NCBI GenBank assembly: GCA_016278325.1
Contig: JADQCB010000025.1
Location: forward strand, 1 to 64,000
Direction: 5' to 3'
DNA length: 64,000 nucleotides
Source of the DNA: Actibacterium sp.
GTDB taxonomy: Bacteria; Pseudomonadota; Alphaproteobacteria; Rhodobacterales; Rhodobacteraceae
The notes below the pieces were generated by a model, which worked only from the letters and a program-made list of their open reading frames with translations, was not told the origin of the DNA and searched no databases. Below, one piece after another: positions 52,190-62,537 of this stretch; within the stretch, counting starts at the first letter, position 1; every line of letters begins with the position of its first letter. The position numbers and the translations under genes are program-made.

Positions 52190-54292
52190 TCATTGCCCGT
52201 CGGATCCCGGCCGGGCGGCCAGCTCGATCACCGGTTCCATCTGTCCAAAGCAGCTTTCCGACAGGTGGCACTTGACCTGGTGGCCGTCGGCAAGGCGCCG
52301 CATCGGCGGCACCTCGGTTTCGCACAGGTTTCCCGGGACTTCCGATTTCCAGCGGCATCGGGTCTGAAACGGACAGCCCGACGGCGGGTTGATCGCCGAT
52401 GGCACGTCGCCCTCCAGCAGGATCCGCTTCTTGCGGACCGAGGTATCGGCAATCGGCACCGCCGAGAGAAGCGCCTCGGTATAGGGGTGGTAGGGCGGCG
52501 CGAATACCTGGGCGGTCGTGCCCAGTTCGACGACATGGCCCAGATACATGACCAATACCCGGTCGCTGAGATACCGCACGATCGACAGGTCATGCGCGAT
52601 GAACAGAAGCGTTGTCCTGTTGTTTCGCTGGATCTCCAGCAGCAGGTCGGTGACGGCGGCGGCGACCGACACGTCCAGCGCGGAAACCGGCTCGTCCGCG
52701 ACGACGATACGCGCGCCGCCGGCAAAGGCACGGGCGATGCCGACGCGCTGTTTCTGCCCGCCCGACAGCTGCCGCGGCATCCGGTCGGCGAATTCGCGGG
52801 GCAGTTTCACCAGATCCATCAGGTCGAGCATCTTTTCGCGCCGCTCGGCCTCGGAGGTGCCAATGCCGAAAATCTCCAGCGCGCGCATGATCTGCCGCCC
52901 CACCCGCATCGAGGGGTTCAGCGTATCGAACGGGTTCTGGAACACCATCTGTATGTCCGACACGGTCGCGGTGCTGCGCCGCTGGATCGGGATATCCTGG
53001 ATTTCACGGTTGTCATACAGGATCTTGCCCGCCGTCGCGGTCTCCAGCCCCATCAGCACCTTGGCAAAGGTGGATTTGCCACAGCCCGATTCGCCGACGA
53101 TTGCCAGGGTTTCGCTTTCGCGGGCATCGAAGGTCAGGGTTTCATTGGCCTTGACCAGTTGCTTGTGGCCGCGCCCGAACAGCTTGTTCGCCGCGACCTC
53201 ATAGTATTTGCGCAGCGCGTCCACCTCGATCACCGGCGCGCCGATCCGGGCCTTTTCGGTGGCGATCGGTGGCTCGGGCGGTGTGCTCCAGTCGATTTCC
53301 CGGAACCGCAGGCAGCGTGTCTCGTGGCGGTCATCTCCCTTGACCCGGGCCATCGGAACCTCCTGCGCATCGCAGCGGCCGGCCTGGAAATAATCGCATC
53401 GCGGCCCGAAATTGCAGCCGGGCGGGCGTTCATGCGGGAAGGGGAAATTCCCCGGAATCGCCACCAGGGGGCGCGCGTTCTTGTCGGCGCTCGGCAACGG
53501 GATCGAGCGGAACAGCGCCTGCGTATAGGGGTGCTGCATCTCGTCGAACACCTCGGTGATCGAGCCGGTCTCGACCGCCTCGCCGGAATACATCACGCAA
53601 AGGCGGTCGCAACTGTCCAGGATCAGGCCCAGATTGTGGCTGATGAACAGCATTGAAGTGCCGTATTTCCGGCCGAGATCCTTGACCAGATCGACGATCC
53701 CGGCCTCGACCGTCACATCGAGCGCGGTGGTCGGCTCGTCCAGGATCAGCAGCGACGGCCGCGACATCAGCGCCATGGCGATGACGATACGCTGCTGCTG
53801 GCCGCCCGACAGCTGGTGCGGATAGCTGTTCAGGATCCGCTCGGGGTCGGGCATCCGCACGTCCTCGATCATCTCCAGCGCCAGCTTGCGGGCCGCGGCC
53901 GTGCCGACGCCCTGGTGGATCATCGGCACTTCCATCAGCTGCTTGCCGACTTTCATCGCGGGGTTCAGGCTGGCCATCGGTTCCTGATAGATCATGGCGA
54001 TTTCCGATCCGCGGATCTTGCGCAGCTCGTTCTGCGACAGGCCATTCAGATCGCGGCCCTTGTACCTGATCGTGCCGCCGGTGATGCGCCCGTTCACGCC
54101 CAGATCCTGCATCACGCCAAGCGCCACGGTGGATTTGCCGCAGCCGGATTCGCCGACCAGGCCCATCGCCTCGCCCGGTTGCACGACGCAGGAGAAATCC
54201 ATCACCGCCGGGATCTCGCGCAGGCGGGTGAAGAAGCTGATCGACAGGTTCTCGATCTCCAGGATCGGGCCGTCGTAAGTCGGGTCGCTCAT
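52190..54292 (-). CDS. peptide-type ABC importer, fused double ATPase
   Basis: A 700-residue fusion of OppD-like and OppF-like ATPases. NBD1 has GESGCGKST, LSGGQQQR and LLILDEPTTALD; NBD2 has GESGCGKST, LSGGQKQRVGIARA and VADEPVSALD. Each is followed by an oligopeptide-type C-terminal module with cysteines (GCNFGPRCDYFQAGRC and GCPFQTRCRW), which in some Opp ATPases bind an Fe-S cluster. It powers the permeases just upstream in the same operon (43 bp gap). Confidence 0.92.
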   Translation of the reverse strand: MSDPTYDGPILEIENLSISFFTRLREIPAVMDFSCVVQPGEAMGLVGESGCGKSTVALGVMQDLGVNGRITGGTIRYKGRDLNGLSQNELRKIRGSEIAMIYQEPMASLNPAMKVGKQLMEVPMIHQGVGTAAARKLALEMIEDVRMPDPERILNSYPHQLSGGQQQRIVIAMALMSRPSLLILDEPTTALDVTVEAGIVDLVKDLGRKYGTSMLFISHNLGLILDSCDRLCVMYSGEAVETGSITEVFDEMQHPYTQALFRSIPLPSADKNARPLVAIPGNFPFPHERPPGCNFGPRCDYFQAGRCDAQEVPMARVKGDDRHETRCLRFREIDWSTPPEPPIATEKARIGAPVIEVDALRKYYEVAANKLFGRGHKQLVKANETLTFDARESETLAIVGESGCGKSTFAKVLMGLETATAGKILYDNREIQDIPIQRRSTATVSDIQMVFQNPFDTLNPSMRVGRQIMRALEIFGIGTSEAERREKMLDLMDLVKLPREFADRMPRQLSGGQKQRVGIARAFAGGARIVVADEPVSALDVSVAAAVTDLLLEIQRNNRTTLLFIAHDLSIVRYLSDRVLVMYLGHVVELGTTAQVFAPPYHPYTEALLSAVPIADTSVRKKRILLEGDVPSAINPPSGCPFQTRCRWKSEVPGNLCETEVPPMRRLADGHQVKCHLSESCFGQMEPVIELAARPGSDGQ

Positions 54293-54335
54293 GTCTCCGT
54301 CCTTTCGCAGGCGGAAAGATCGTGGTTGCGCATCG

Positions 54336-55520
54336 CTAGTCGCGCAGGCTTTCTTCGCGCAGCCCGTCGGCCAGCAGGTTCAGACCAAGCACCAGCGTCA
54401 GCAAGGCCAGGGCCGGCGGCAGGGCCGGGTGCGGATAGATCGACAGCAGCTTGCGACCCTCGTTGATGGTCGAACCCCAGTCCGGGCTTTCGGGGCTGAG
54501 CCCCAGCCCGAAGAAGCCCAGAGTCCCCAGCAGGATGGTGGTATAGCCGATCCGCAGGCAGAAATCGACGATCAGCGGGCCGCGCGCATTGGGCAGGATT
54601 TCCCACAGCATGATATACCACGGGCCCTCGCCGCGGGTCTTGGCGGCGGCGACGTAATCGCGCGTCTTTATGTCCATCGTCAGGCCGCGCACGATGCGGA
54701 AAACCGTGGGCGCGTTCACGAAGACCACGGCGACGAAGACCACCAGAAGGTTCGGCGGGAACGACACGATGCCCAGCGGATCGGCATCCCACGCAATCCC
54801 CAGATACAGCCACAGCCCGATCACCAGGGTGATCGCGACATAGATGTTGCGCTTGAGCGTCTGGGTGAAGAAACGGGTCTGCAACAACGTCACCAGGAAG
54901 ATGACGGGAAAGATGAACAGCACCGCCGCCATGTAGACCGGGATGCCGGTGGCCACGATCTCGGGGGTGACCAGAAGATAGAACAGCAGGATCACCGGAA
55001 AGGCCAGGATCAGGTTCGCCAGGAAAGACAGGATCGTGTCCAGCCGCCGGCCGTAATACCCCGCGGGCAGGCCCAGCGTGATGCCGACCATGAAGGCGAA
55101 GATCGTTGCGAACGGGGCGATCTTCATCACCTCCCAGGCGCCGGCCACCATGCGGCTGAACACGTCCCGGCCCAGGTTGTCGCCGCCCAGCAGGTAATAG
55201 GGATAGGCGCCCTCGGCTACCGTTCCGATCATCTTGGTATAGGGGGTGCCGGGAACCTCATTCTTCATCGCCGCGCTTTGGGCCAGCACGTCATGGGTCA
55301 CGATCATGTCGAAGGCCCCGCCGAGAATGCCGGTGAAGACCCAGAACATCACCAGCGCGAATCCGGCCATTCCGATCGGGCTGTCGAACAGCTTGCCATA
55401 AAGCCCCAGCCGGCGTTTGCCGGCGATCGAAAGGCCGAAGGTGACGGCAAGCGCGATCCAGACCGGGATGAACCGGGCAAGGATGCGCATGAATATCTCG
55501 CCCCAGTCGAGAAGTTCCAT
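54336..55520 (-). CDS. peptide-type ABC importer permease (OppC-like, enlarged)
   Basis: A 394-residue permease, about 90 longer than ordinary OppC/DppC. The coupling EAA-like loop is YVAAAKTRGEGPWYIMLWEILPN-type (around residue 290), and GFFGLGLSPESPDWG is standard. Between LANLILAFPVILLFYLL and APTVFRIVRGLTMD there are roughly 65 extra residues with two further hydrophobic segments (AITLVIGLWLYLGIAW among them). It lies 9 bp after the OppB-like gene. Confidence 0.88.
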   Translation of the reverse strand: MELLDWGEIFMRILARFIPVWIALAVTFGLSIAGKRRLGLYGKLFDSPIGMAGFALVMFWVFTGILGGAFDMIVTHDVLAQSAAMKNEVPGTPYTKMIGTVAEGAYPYYLLGGDNLGRDVFSRMVAGAWEVMKIAPFATIFAFMVGITLGLPAGYYGRRLDTILSFLANLILAFPVILLFYLLVTPEIVATGIPVYMAAVLFIFPVIFLVTLLQTRFFTQTLKRNIYVAITLVIGLWLYLGIAWDADPLGIVSFPPNLLVVFVAVVFVNAPTVFRIVRGLTMDIKTRDYVAAAKTRGEGPWYIMLWEILPNARGPLIVDFCLRIGYTTILLGTLGFFGLGLSPESPDWGSTINEGRKLLSIYPHPALPPALALLTLVLGLNLLADGLREESLRD

Positions 55521-55529
55521 TCCGGCCCC

Positions 55530-56582
55530 CTATGTCACGCTGATCCGCGGGTTCAGATAGACGTAGCCGATATCCGAAATCAGCTGCGTCAGCAGGACCA
55601 CGAAGACCGAAACCACGGAGACCGCCAGCAGCAGGTCGATGTCGTTGTTGCTGGCCGCCTGCACCAGCGTCCAGCCGAACCCCTTGTAGTTGAACAGGGT
55701 CTCGACGATCACCACCCCGTTCAGCAGCCAGGGAAACTGAAGCATGATCACCGTGAACGGCGCGATCAGCGCGTTGCGCAGGGCGTGTTTCAGCACGATA
55801 TCGCGAAAGCGCACGCCTTTCAGGCGCGCGGTGCGGATATATTGCGCGGTCATGACCTCGGCCATGCTGGCGCGGGTCATCCGCGCGATATATCCCGTGC
55901 CGTAAAGCGCGATGGTCAGCACCGGCAGGAAGAAATTCCAGAATGTCGGGTTTTCCATCGCGCTGGTCGCGGTGCCGTTGAACCAGCGCAATCCGAAGGC
56001 GGACGAGGCGAAGACCGCGATCAGCACGACCCCCGAGACATATTCCGGTGTCGCGGTGGTGGTGATCGCGACGGTGGACAGCGCCCGGTCGGTGCGCGAG
56101 CCCTCGCGCATCCCCGCCAGCACCCCGAGGATCAGCGCCGAGGGCACCATCAGCAGCATCACCCAGAACATCAGGATGCCGGTCAGGCCCAGGCGTTCGG
56201 CGATGATCGCCGAGACCGGTGCACGGAACCGGGTGGAAAAGCCCCAGTCGCCTTGGAGGATGCCGCAAAAGCGCGGCCGGGCGGCAACCTGTTCGGCACT
56301 CTGCGTGCCCCGGAAACAGGTGCCCGTGAGCCCGTCCTCGCCCTGATAGGTCGTGCCCGGCACCACGCCCAGCCATTGGCCGTATTTGACGAGCAACGGC
56401 TCCAGGTGGCCTTCCTTGCGCAGGTAGCTGGCCACCTGTTCGTCGGTCATCCGGAAATTGCCCTGGGTCTTCGCCAGCTTCTCCAGGTTGGGATAAAGGT
56501 TGGTCAGGAAGAAGACGACGAAGGTCAGGCACAGCGCCGTCAGGATCATCACCCCCAGCCGGCGCAGAATGAACACGATCAT
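55530..56582 (-). CDS. peptide-type ABC importer permease (OppB-like)
   Basis: A 350-residue permease with six membrane segments and coupling loop RTARLKGVRFRDIVLKHALRN. The first periplasmic loop is longer than usual (about residues 35-115) and contains two cysteines (GTCFRGTQ and RFCGILQGDWGFS). The start MIVFILRRLGVMIL is the conserved N-terminus; an earlier in-frame start adds 27 unsupported residues. It is 103 bp after the binding-protein gene. Confidence 0.9.
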   Translation of the reverse strand: MIVFILRRLGVMILTALCLTFVVFFLTNLYPNLEKLAKTQGNFRMTDEQVASYLRKEGHLEPLLVKYGQWLGVVPGTTYQGEDGLTGTCFRGTQSAEQVAARPRFCGILQGDWGFSTRFRAPVSAIIAERLGLTGILMFWVMLLMVPSALILGVLAGMREGSRTDRALSTVAITTTATPEYVSGVVLIAVFASSAFGLRWFNGTATSAMENPTFWNFFLPVLTIALYGTGYIARMTRASMAEVMTAQYIRTARLKGVRFRDIVLKHALRNALIAPFTVIMLQFPWLLNGVVIVETLFNYKGFGWTLVQAASNNDIDLLLAVSVVSVFVVLLTQLISDIGYVYLNPRISVT

Positions 56583-56685
56583 GTCATGCCCCCGTGACAG
56601 ACCGATGGCACGCGATGGTCCCTGGGTCCGGGTCGTTTTTCGCGGGCCGCGCGCGGACGGCACGACCCCGGCTTGCGTTCATCCT

Positions 56686-58347
56686 TCAGGCGGCAAGCCC
56701 CCATTTGTAATGGTGATGCTCAAGCGTGATGTGCTGATCGGCATTCATGACCTTCTGCTTCATGTGACGAAACAGCGAGCGCCAGTAAGGCTGGATGGTG
56801 ACGCCCTCTTCGCGGATCATCGTCTCCAGCCGGGCGGCGATCTTGCTGCGCGCTTCGGCATCGGCGATCGCCAGCGCCTCGTTCAGAAGGGTATCGAATT
56901 CCTCATTGGCCCAGCCGAATTCGTTCCACGCCTCGCCCGAGCGATAGGCGACCGCCCAGATCTGCACCGCCAGCGGGCGGTGGTTCCAGTTGGTCGAGCT
57001 GAACGGGTATTTCGTCCAGTCGTTCCAGAAGGTCGAGCCGGGCAGGATCGTGCGCTTGACCTTGAACCCGGCATCGCGCAGCTGCGCCGCGACCGCGTCG
57101 GTCGTGTTCTTGCGCCAGGCATCGTCGATCGAGATGATCTCGTGTTCGAAATCCATCATCCCGGCCTCTTGCATCAGGGCGCGGGCAGCTTCGGGGTCGT
57201 ATTCGGCCGGGCCGATATCGGCATATTCGGGATGCACCGGCGCGGCGTGGTGGTTGGCCGCGACATCGCCGCGTCCGCCATAGCCCAGCTCAAGGCAGAT
57301 GGCGTTGTTGACCGCCATCTGGATCGCCTTGCGTACCCGCTTGTCGGCATAGGGCCTGATCCCGTTCACCTCGGCAAGCTGGTTGGGCCGCACCACGATC
57401 GTGGCGGCGGTGACCACTTCGGATTTCTTCAGGCCGATCCCGTCCATGATGTCGATGAATTCGCCCACCGATTCATGCAGCATGTCGACCTCGTCCGATT
57501 CCAGCGCGGCCAGCCAGGCCGCCGGGTCGGTGCCGAAGTCGATATATTCGATCCGGTCGAGATAGGGGCCGCCATAGACCGCGGTGCCCCACCAGTCGTG
57601 ATCGGGGTTGCGCACCAGGGTGCATCCGATGCCCACTTCCAGGGTTTCGATCAGATAGGGGCCGGTGCCCACGTTCTGCACCGATTGCGGGTCATAGCTG
57701 CTGTGCACGACGGCCGCAGGATAGTCGGCGAATCCCGGGATCAGAGAGATATCGGGCCGCGGCAGGTGCAGCTTGACGGTGCTGCCGTCCACCACCTCGA
57801 TCGCGCCGTCGATCGCAACACCCGTGGTGTCGTCGACCAGCACCGCGACGCGGCTGGCCATCGAGTTGCCCTCGACATTCTTGTCGCACCAGCGCGCGAT
57901 GTTGCGGGCCACGTCATCGGCGGTGAAGGCATCGCCATTGTTCCATTTGACGCCGGGCCGAACCTTCAGCGTGTATTCGGTGGCGTCCTCGTTGATCTCC
58001 CAGCTTTCCAGAAGCATCCCGCGGATCGTCCCGTCATTGTTGTATTCGACGAGGTATTCCAGTGTGCCGCGGCTCTGATTCGCCATCTCGGACCAGTCAT
58101 AGGTGCGCGTATCCTTCAGCGGGCGGACGGTCATCTGCACGCGCAGCGTTCCGCCCTGCTGGATGTGCTGGGACGCTTGCGCCGGCGCCGTCAGCCCGCC
58201 AAGCGCATAGGCCGTTGCGGCCGTGGCGCCCAACGCGGTGGCCCGGGTCAGGAATTCGCGGCGGTTCAGCGCCCCGGCCTTGAACTCCTCGGCGTGCATG
58301 TGCACCGCCAGGTGCAGCGGCCTGGCATTGATCGTCTCGTCGGTCAT
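56686..58347 (-). CDS. ABC importer solute-binding protein, family 5, Tat-exported
   Basis: A 553-residue periplasmic binding protein. A twin-arginine signal is visible at residues 28-60 ([24 protein letters not shown], shown in part), preceded by an unusually long 27-residue leader. The mature part has the SBP_bac_5 pattern ([40 protein letters not shown]). Tat export suggests folding before secretion. It opens the permease-permease-ATPase operon, and the substrate (peptide or other) is unknown. Confidence 0.9.
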   Translation of the reverse strand: MTDETINARPLHLAVHMHAEEFKAGALNRREFLTRATALGATAATAYALGGLTAPAQASQHIQQGGTLRVQMTVRPLKDTRTYDWSEMANQSRGTLEYLVEYNNDGTIRGMLLESWEINEDATEYTLKVRPGVKWNNGDAFTADDVARNIARWCDKNVEGNSMASRVAVLVDDTTGVAIDGAIEVVDGSTVKLHLPRPDISLIPGFADYPAAVVHSSYDPQSVQNVGTGPYLIETLEVGIGCTLVRNPDHDWWGTAVYGGPYLDRIEYIDFGTDPAAWLAALESDEVDMLHESVGEFIDIMDGIGLKKSEVVTAATIVVRPNQLAEVNGIRPYADKRVRKAIQMAVNNAICLELGYGGRGDVAANHHAAPVHPEYADIGPAEYDPEAARALMQEAGMMDFEHEIISIDDAWRKNTTDAVAAQLRDAGFKVKRTILPGSTFWNDWTKYPFSSTNWNHRPLAVQIWAVAYRSGEAWNEFGWANEEFDTLLNEALAIADAEARSKIAARLETMIREEGVTIQPYWRSLFRHMKQKVMNADQHITLEHHHYKWGLAA

Positions 58348-58514
58348 GATCGTCTCCCTGATTGGTGGCGCGCGCCCGTCCCGGTTCCGGCGCGGCCCAT
58401 GAGCCCCACGAAACCCGCGAGATGGCGGCCCGATTTGATGCCATTCGGCAACAGAAATGCCCGCAGGTCAACGATTGGTTTGCCGATCACGCTCTCGTGC
58501 CGCGCCGCGAAGGG

Positions 58515-59300
58515 TCAACTCCCGCGCCGAAAGGTCATCGGCGTGGCGCCGGTGCGCGCCTGGAAGCTGCGCGTAAAATAGGCCGGCGAGGCAAAGCCCA
58601 GCCCGGCGGCGATCTGCTTGACCGGCAATCTGGTATCCGCGAGCAGCCGCCGGGCCTCGGCAATCTTCCGGTCGGCCAGGAAATCCGAGGCCGTGCGGCC
58701 GCAGCTTTCGCGGCAGACCCGGGTCAGATGCGTCGGGGTGACGCCAAGGGACGCCGCGTAATGCGCCACGCTGTCGCTGGTGTGAAAGCGTTGCTCGACC
58801 AGTTCGGCATACCGCCGCGCCAGTCGCGGCGCGGCCGAAGCGGGGGCCAGCGAATCCACCTGGCTCAGCAACTGCCGCTCCAGCCAGACCGACAACAGCC
58901 CCGCGTGATGCTGCATCGCGCGGTGCCGGGCCGGGCGGTCGCCCTCGGACTCGCGCTGGAGGTTGTCGAGGATCACCGTCATCTCTCCCTGCGCGTTGGC
59001 GTCACGAATCCGCAGGTGGCAGGGCTGTTCCGGCAGAAGAAGGTCGTGATCGCGGCCGAAAAAGACCGCGGTGCCGAACACCTGCTGGCCGATCTCGAAA
59101 GCGTGCATCGTGCCGGCCGGAACGAACAGCACGTTATGCGCCCCGTAGCCGCGGGTGACACCCGACACGGTCAACCGCCCCTGGCCACGGGTGAACCAGA
59201 TCAGCTGATCGACGGTATAGCTGCGCATCGCCTCGACCCGCCAGCGCCCGCCCTTGAGCAGGCTGTGCAGCGGAACCAGCCGCATGTCCGAGACCGTCAT
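58515..59300 (-). CDS. AraC-family transcriptional regulator
   Basis: A 261-residue regulator with an N-terminal cupin-like sensing domain (LIWFTRGQGRLTVSGVTRGYG, VLFVPAGTMHAFEIG) and two C-terminal helix-turn-helix motifs (VAHYAASLGVTPTHLTRVCR and VKQIAAGLGFASPAYFTRSF). It lies 167 bp upstream of the ABC importer operon on the same strand and is its most likely local regulator. That link rests on position only. Confidence 0.88.
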   Translation of the reverse strand: MTVSDMRLVPLHSLLKGGRWRVEAMRSYTVDQLIWFTRGQGRLTVSGVTRGYGAHNVLFVPAGTMHAFEIGQQVFGTAVFFGRDHDLLLPEQPCHLRIRDANAQGEMTVILDNLQRESEGDRPARHRAMQHHAGLLSVWLERQLLSQVDSLAPASAAPRLARRYAELVEQRFHTSDSVAHYAASLGVTPTHLTRVCRESCGRTASDFLADRKIAEARRLLADTRLPVKQIAAGLGFASPAYFTRSFQARTGATPMTFRRGS

Positions 59301-59443
59301 CCTTGCGCTCTCCCGGCGGATGTCGAATGTTTGTCAGGATATGCGGGCCGACCCGCCCGAGCAAAGAAAAAATGTTCGATTCCTGAACGCCCGGAGTCCC
59401 GAAGGCCCGGGCGTCGATCCGGCCCGTGGGCAGGGCCTGCCGG

Positions 59444-60319
59444 TCAGGGCAGGTCCAGCACATGCCAGTCGCGCATCCGTCCACGGAACCAGCTGCGCTG
59501 GCGCTTGGCGTATTGGCGCGATGCGGTCTTCGCGGCTGTCACGGCGTCGACCAGCGATATCTGCCCCTTGAGACAGGCGATCAGTTCGGCCGCGCCGATC
59601 GCCCGGGACGATTGCAGGGCCGGATCCCAGCCGGCGAGGTTTGCCCGCGCCTCGTCCAGCGCGCCGGAGTCCAGCATCCGGTCGAAACGGCGGTGGATGC
59701 GCGCGTTCAGCCAGTCGCGATCGGCATTCAGCACGAAGGGCTGCACATCGGCCAGCGGCAACACCGGGGCGGGGGTGTCGTCGTGCCAGGCCGCCAGGCC
59801 GCGCCCGGTTGCGCGCCACACTTCCCAGGCCCGCTGGACGCGCATCGGGTTGAGCGGATCGACCCGGGCCTGCGTCTCCGCATCCAGTTCCTCGAACATT
59901 CCCGCATGCCCCTCGGCCTTGCGCCGGGCATCGGCCAGCGCGCGCAGTTCCTGCGGGGTCGGCGGGATCTCGGCCAGCCCCTCGGTCAGTGCCGCGAAAT
60001 ACAATCCGGTGCCGCCGACGATGATCGGCCGCGCGTCACCCGACAGCAACGGCACCACGTCGCGCAGCCAGTGCCCGGCCGAATAGGCGCCGTCGCGGGG
60101 CACATGCCCGTAAAGCGCGTGGCGCGTGCCGGCTTCTTCCTGCGGGCCCGGGCGCGCGGTCAGGACCCGCCAGTTCGCGAAGACCTGCAAGGCGTCGGCA
60201 TTGACGATCACGCCGCCCTGCCGCGCGGCAAGGTCCAGCGCCAGCGCCGATTTGCCGCTGGCGGTCGGCCCGGCGATCAGCACCGGGCGCTCAGGGTCGG
60301 TTTGCGGCAGCCGCTGCAC
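59444..60319 (-). CDS. miaA: tRNA dimethylallyltransferase
   Basis: This 291-residue enzyme prenylates A37 of UNN-decoding tRNAs. The P-loop is [17 protein letters not shown], followed by [32 protein letters not shown], and the C-terminal [16 protein letters not shown] and [11 protein letters not shown]. The start is GTG; no ATG precedes the P-loop in frame. It is divergent from pyrH, with 92 bp between. Confidence 0.93.
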   Translation of the reverse strand: MQRLPQTDPERPVLIAGPTASGKSALALDLAARQGGVIVNADALQVFANWRVLTARPGPQEEAGTRHALYGHVPRDGAYSAGHWLRDVVPLLSGDARPIIVGGTGLYFAALTEGLAEIPPTPQELRALADARRKAEGHAGMFEELDAETQARVDPLNPMRVQRAWEVWRATGRGLAAWHDDTPAPVLPLADVQPFVLNADRDWLNARIHRRFDRMLDSGALDEARANLAGWDPALQSSRAIGAAELIACLKGQISLVDAVTAAKTASRQYAKRQRSWFRGRMRDWHVLDLP

Positions 60320-60411
60320 CTTGTGATCCGTTCGTTATATACGTTGAACCTCGGGGGGTTTTCCGACATTTTGCGGCCGACGCCAAGTGCAGCTTCCGGG
60401 AAGGGCAGATC

Positions 60412-61149
60412 ATGGACGACAACCGCGCCGCGCAACCGGCCCCGGCCTTCAGGCGTGTGCTTCTGAAGATTTCCGGCGAGGCGCTGATGGGGCCTCAGGG
60501 ATACGGGCTGCATCCTCCGACCGTGCAACGCATCGCGCAAGAGGTGAAATCGGTCCACGACATGGGGGTCGAGATCTGCATGGTGATCGGCGGCGGCAAC
60601 GTCTTTCGCGGGCTTCAGGGCAGCGCGCAGGGGATGGAGCGGACCACCGCCGATTACATGGGCATGCTGGCCACCGTGATGAACGCGCTGGCGATGCAGT
60701 CGGCGCTGGAATCGCTGGGCGTGTTCACCCGGGTGATCAGCGCGATTCCGATGGACCAGATCTGCGAGCCCTATATACGGCGCCGCGCGGTGCGCCACCT
60801 GGAAAAAAAGCGCGTGTGCATATTTGCGGCGGGCACCGGCAATCCCTATTTCACGACGGACACGGCCGCCACCCTGCGCGCCAACGAGATGGTCTGCGAG
60901 GCGATCTTCAAGGGCACGAAGGTGGATGGCGTCTATGACAAGGACCCCGAGAAGTTCGCGGATGCGACGCGCTATGACGACATAACCTATGACGATGTCC
61001 TGATCCGGAACCTCAAGGTGATGGATGCCTCGGCGATCGCGCTGGCGCGCGACAACGACCTGCCGATCATCGTCTTTTCGCTGGACGAACCCGGCGGCTT
61101 CAAGGGCATCCTGGCGGGGCAGGGCACCTATACAACCGTGCATGGTTGA
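60412..61149 (+). CDS. pyrH: UMP kinase
   Basis: The 245-residue amino-acid-kinase-fold enzyme phosphorylates UMP to UDP. Blocks are [59 protein letters not shown] and [21 protein letters not shown] precedes the ATG. It opens pyrH-frr-uppS-cdsA-dxr; rpsB and tsf, which precede pyrH in many bacteria, are absent. Confidence 0.95.
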   Translation: MDDNRAAQPAPAFRRVLLKISGEALMGPQGYGLHPPTVQRIAQEVKSVHDMGVEICMVIGGGNVFRGLQGSAQGMERTTADYMGMLATVMNALAMQSALESLGVFTRVISAIPMDQICEPYIRRRAVRHLEKKRVCIFAAGTGNPYFTTDTAATLRANEMVCEAIFKGTKVDGVYDKDPEKFADATRYDDITYDDVLIRNLKVMDASAIALARDNDLPIIVFSLDEPGGFKGILAGQGTYTTVHG

Positions 61150-61206
61150 CGCTATAGCGGTGCAGGCCGCGCGCGGCCGCAGATCGACAGAAAGAGAGTG
61201 AAGGGC

Positions 61207-61773
61207 ATGGCGGACGAAGAGCTTGAAATCGACACCGACGACCTCAAGCGCCGGATGGACGGCGCGATGACCTCGTTGCGGCAGGAATTTGCTTCGTTGC
61301 GGACCGGCCGGGCCTCGGCCTCGATGGTCGAGCCGGTGATGGTGGATGCCTATGGCACCTCGACCCCGATCAACCAGGTCGGCACCGTCAATGTCCCCGA
61401 GCCGCGCATGCTGACCATCAATGTCTGGGACAAGTCGCTCGTCCAGAAGGTGGAAAAGGCGATCATGGAAAGCGGGCTGGGGATCAACCCCCAGACCAAC
61501 GGCACGATCATCATGCTGCCGATCCCCGAATTGAATGAAGAGCGCCGGCGGGAACTGACCCGGGTCGCCGCGCAATATGCCGAACACGCGAGGGTGGCGA
61601 TCCGCAACGTGCGTCGCGATGGCATGGACCAGTTGAAGAAGGCCAAGGCCGCCGGGATGAGCGAGGACGACCACAAGATCTGGGCCGACGAGATCCAGGA
61701 GCTGACGGACAGTTACATTTCGGCCGTCGACGAGGCGCTCGATCACAAGCAGCAGGAGATCATGCGGGTTTGA
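61207..61773 (+). CDS. frr: ribosome recycling factor
   Basis: A 188-residue factor that splits post-termination ribosomes with EF-G. Typical blocks are [62 protein letters not shown] and [13 protein letters not shown]. The ATG with GAAGGG just before it is chosen over a GTG 9 bases upstream. Confidence 0.95.
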   Translation: MADEELEIDTDDLKRRMDGAMTSLRQEFASLRTGRASASMVEPVMVDAYGTSTPINQVGTVNVPEPRMLTINVWDKSLVQKVEKAIMESGLGINPQTNGTIIMLPIPELNEERRRELTRVAAQYAEHARVAIRNVRRDGMDQLKKAKAAGMSEDDHKIWADEIQELTDSYISAVDEALDHKQQEIMRV

Positions 61774-61775
61774 GG

Positions 61776-62537
61776 ATGGCATGGCCGCGAAAAGGGGCGT
61801 CCCCGGCCGGCAGGGACAGCCCGACTGCCGAACCGGGCGGGCCGCGCCATGTCGCCATCATCATGGACGGGAACGGACGCTGGGCGCAGGGGCGCGGGCG
61901 GCCGCGGCTGTTCGGCCACCAGGCCGGTGCGCGCCGGGTGCGCGAGGTGGTCCGCGCCTGTCCGGATTACGGCATAGAATACCTGACCGTCTTTGCCTTC
62001 TCGACCGAGAACTGGAAGCGCACGCAGATGGAGGTTTCGGGGCTGATGGGCCTGTTCCGGACCTATATCCGCAAGGAAGCGCGCGAGTTGCTGCGCGAAA
62101 ATGTCCGGGTGCGATTCATCGGTGACCGGGTCAAGCTGGATGCCAAGTTGCGCGCCCTGATGGACGAGCTTGAGCAGATGACCGAAAGCTGCACCCGCAT
62201 GAACCTGACCGTTGCGCTGAATTACGGCGGCCGCGACGAGGTGGCGCGCGCCACGCGCCGGCTGGCAGAGGATGTCGCGGCAGGCCGTCTGGACCCGGCC
62301 GACGTGGATGAAGAGACGCTGCCCAGATATCTCGATACCTGCGTGCTGCCCGATCCCGACCTGGTGATCCGCACCAGCGGCGAGGCGCGAATCTCGAATT
62401 TCTTGCTGTGGCAGTCGGCCTATGCCGAGTATGAATTCACACCGATCCTGTGGCCCGATTTCACGCCGCAGCATCTGGTTGAAATCCTGGAAAGATATGG
62501 CCGGCGCGAGCGTCGCTTCGGCAAGGTTCCGGTCTGA
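61776..62537 (+). CDS. uppS: undecaprenyl diphosphate synthase
   Basis: The 253-residue cis-prenyltransferase makes the C55 lipid carrier for cell-wall synthesis. The catalytic block is HVAIIMDGNGRWAQGRG, then FAFSTENWKR, LNYGGRDEVARA and DLVIRTSGEARISNFLLWQ. The ATG is 2 bp after frr. A TTG six bases earlier, overlapping the frr stop, is better spaced from AGGAG, so the exact start is uncertain. Confidence 0.93.
   Translation: MAWPRKGASPAGRDSPTAEPGGPRHVAIIMDGNGRWAQGRGRPRLFGHQAGARRVREVVRACPDYGIEYLTVFAFSTENWKRTQMEVSGLMGLFRTYIRKEARELLRENVRVRFIGDRVKLDAKLRALMDELEQMTESCTRMNLTVALNYGGRDEVARATRRLAEDVAAGRLDPADVDEETLPRYLDTCVLPDPDLVIRTSGEARISNFLLWQSAYAEYEFTPILWPDFTPQHLVEILERYGRRERRFGKVPV

Noticed and set aside
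51281-53656. 791-residue plus-strand frame opposite DUF502 and the ABC ATPase
   Set aside because: Antisense shadow; the ATPase motifs on the minus strand are unambiguous.
54291-58581. 768- and 693-residue plus-strand frames opposite the importer operon
   Set aside because: Antisense shadows with no motifs; the minus strand carries complete permease and binding-protein genes.
59387-59414. ACGCCCGG/CCGGGCGT hairpin downstream of miaA as an intrinsic terminator
   Set aside because: The 8-bp stem is perfect, but on the minus strand the T-run comes more than ten bases after it, so it is not called.
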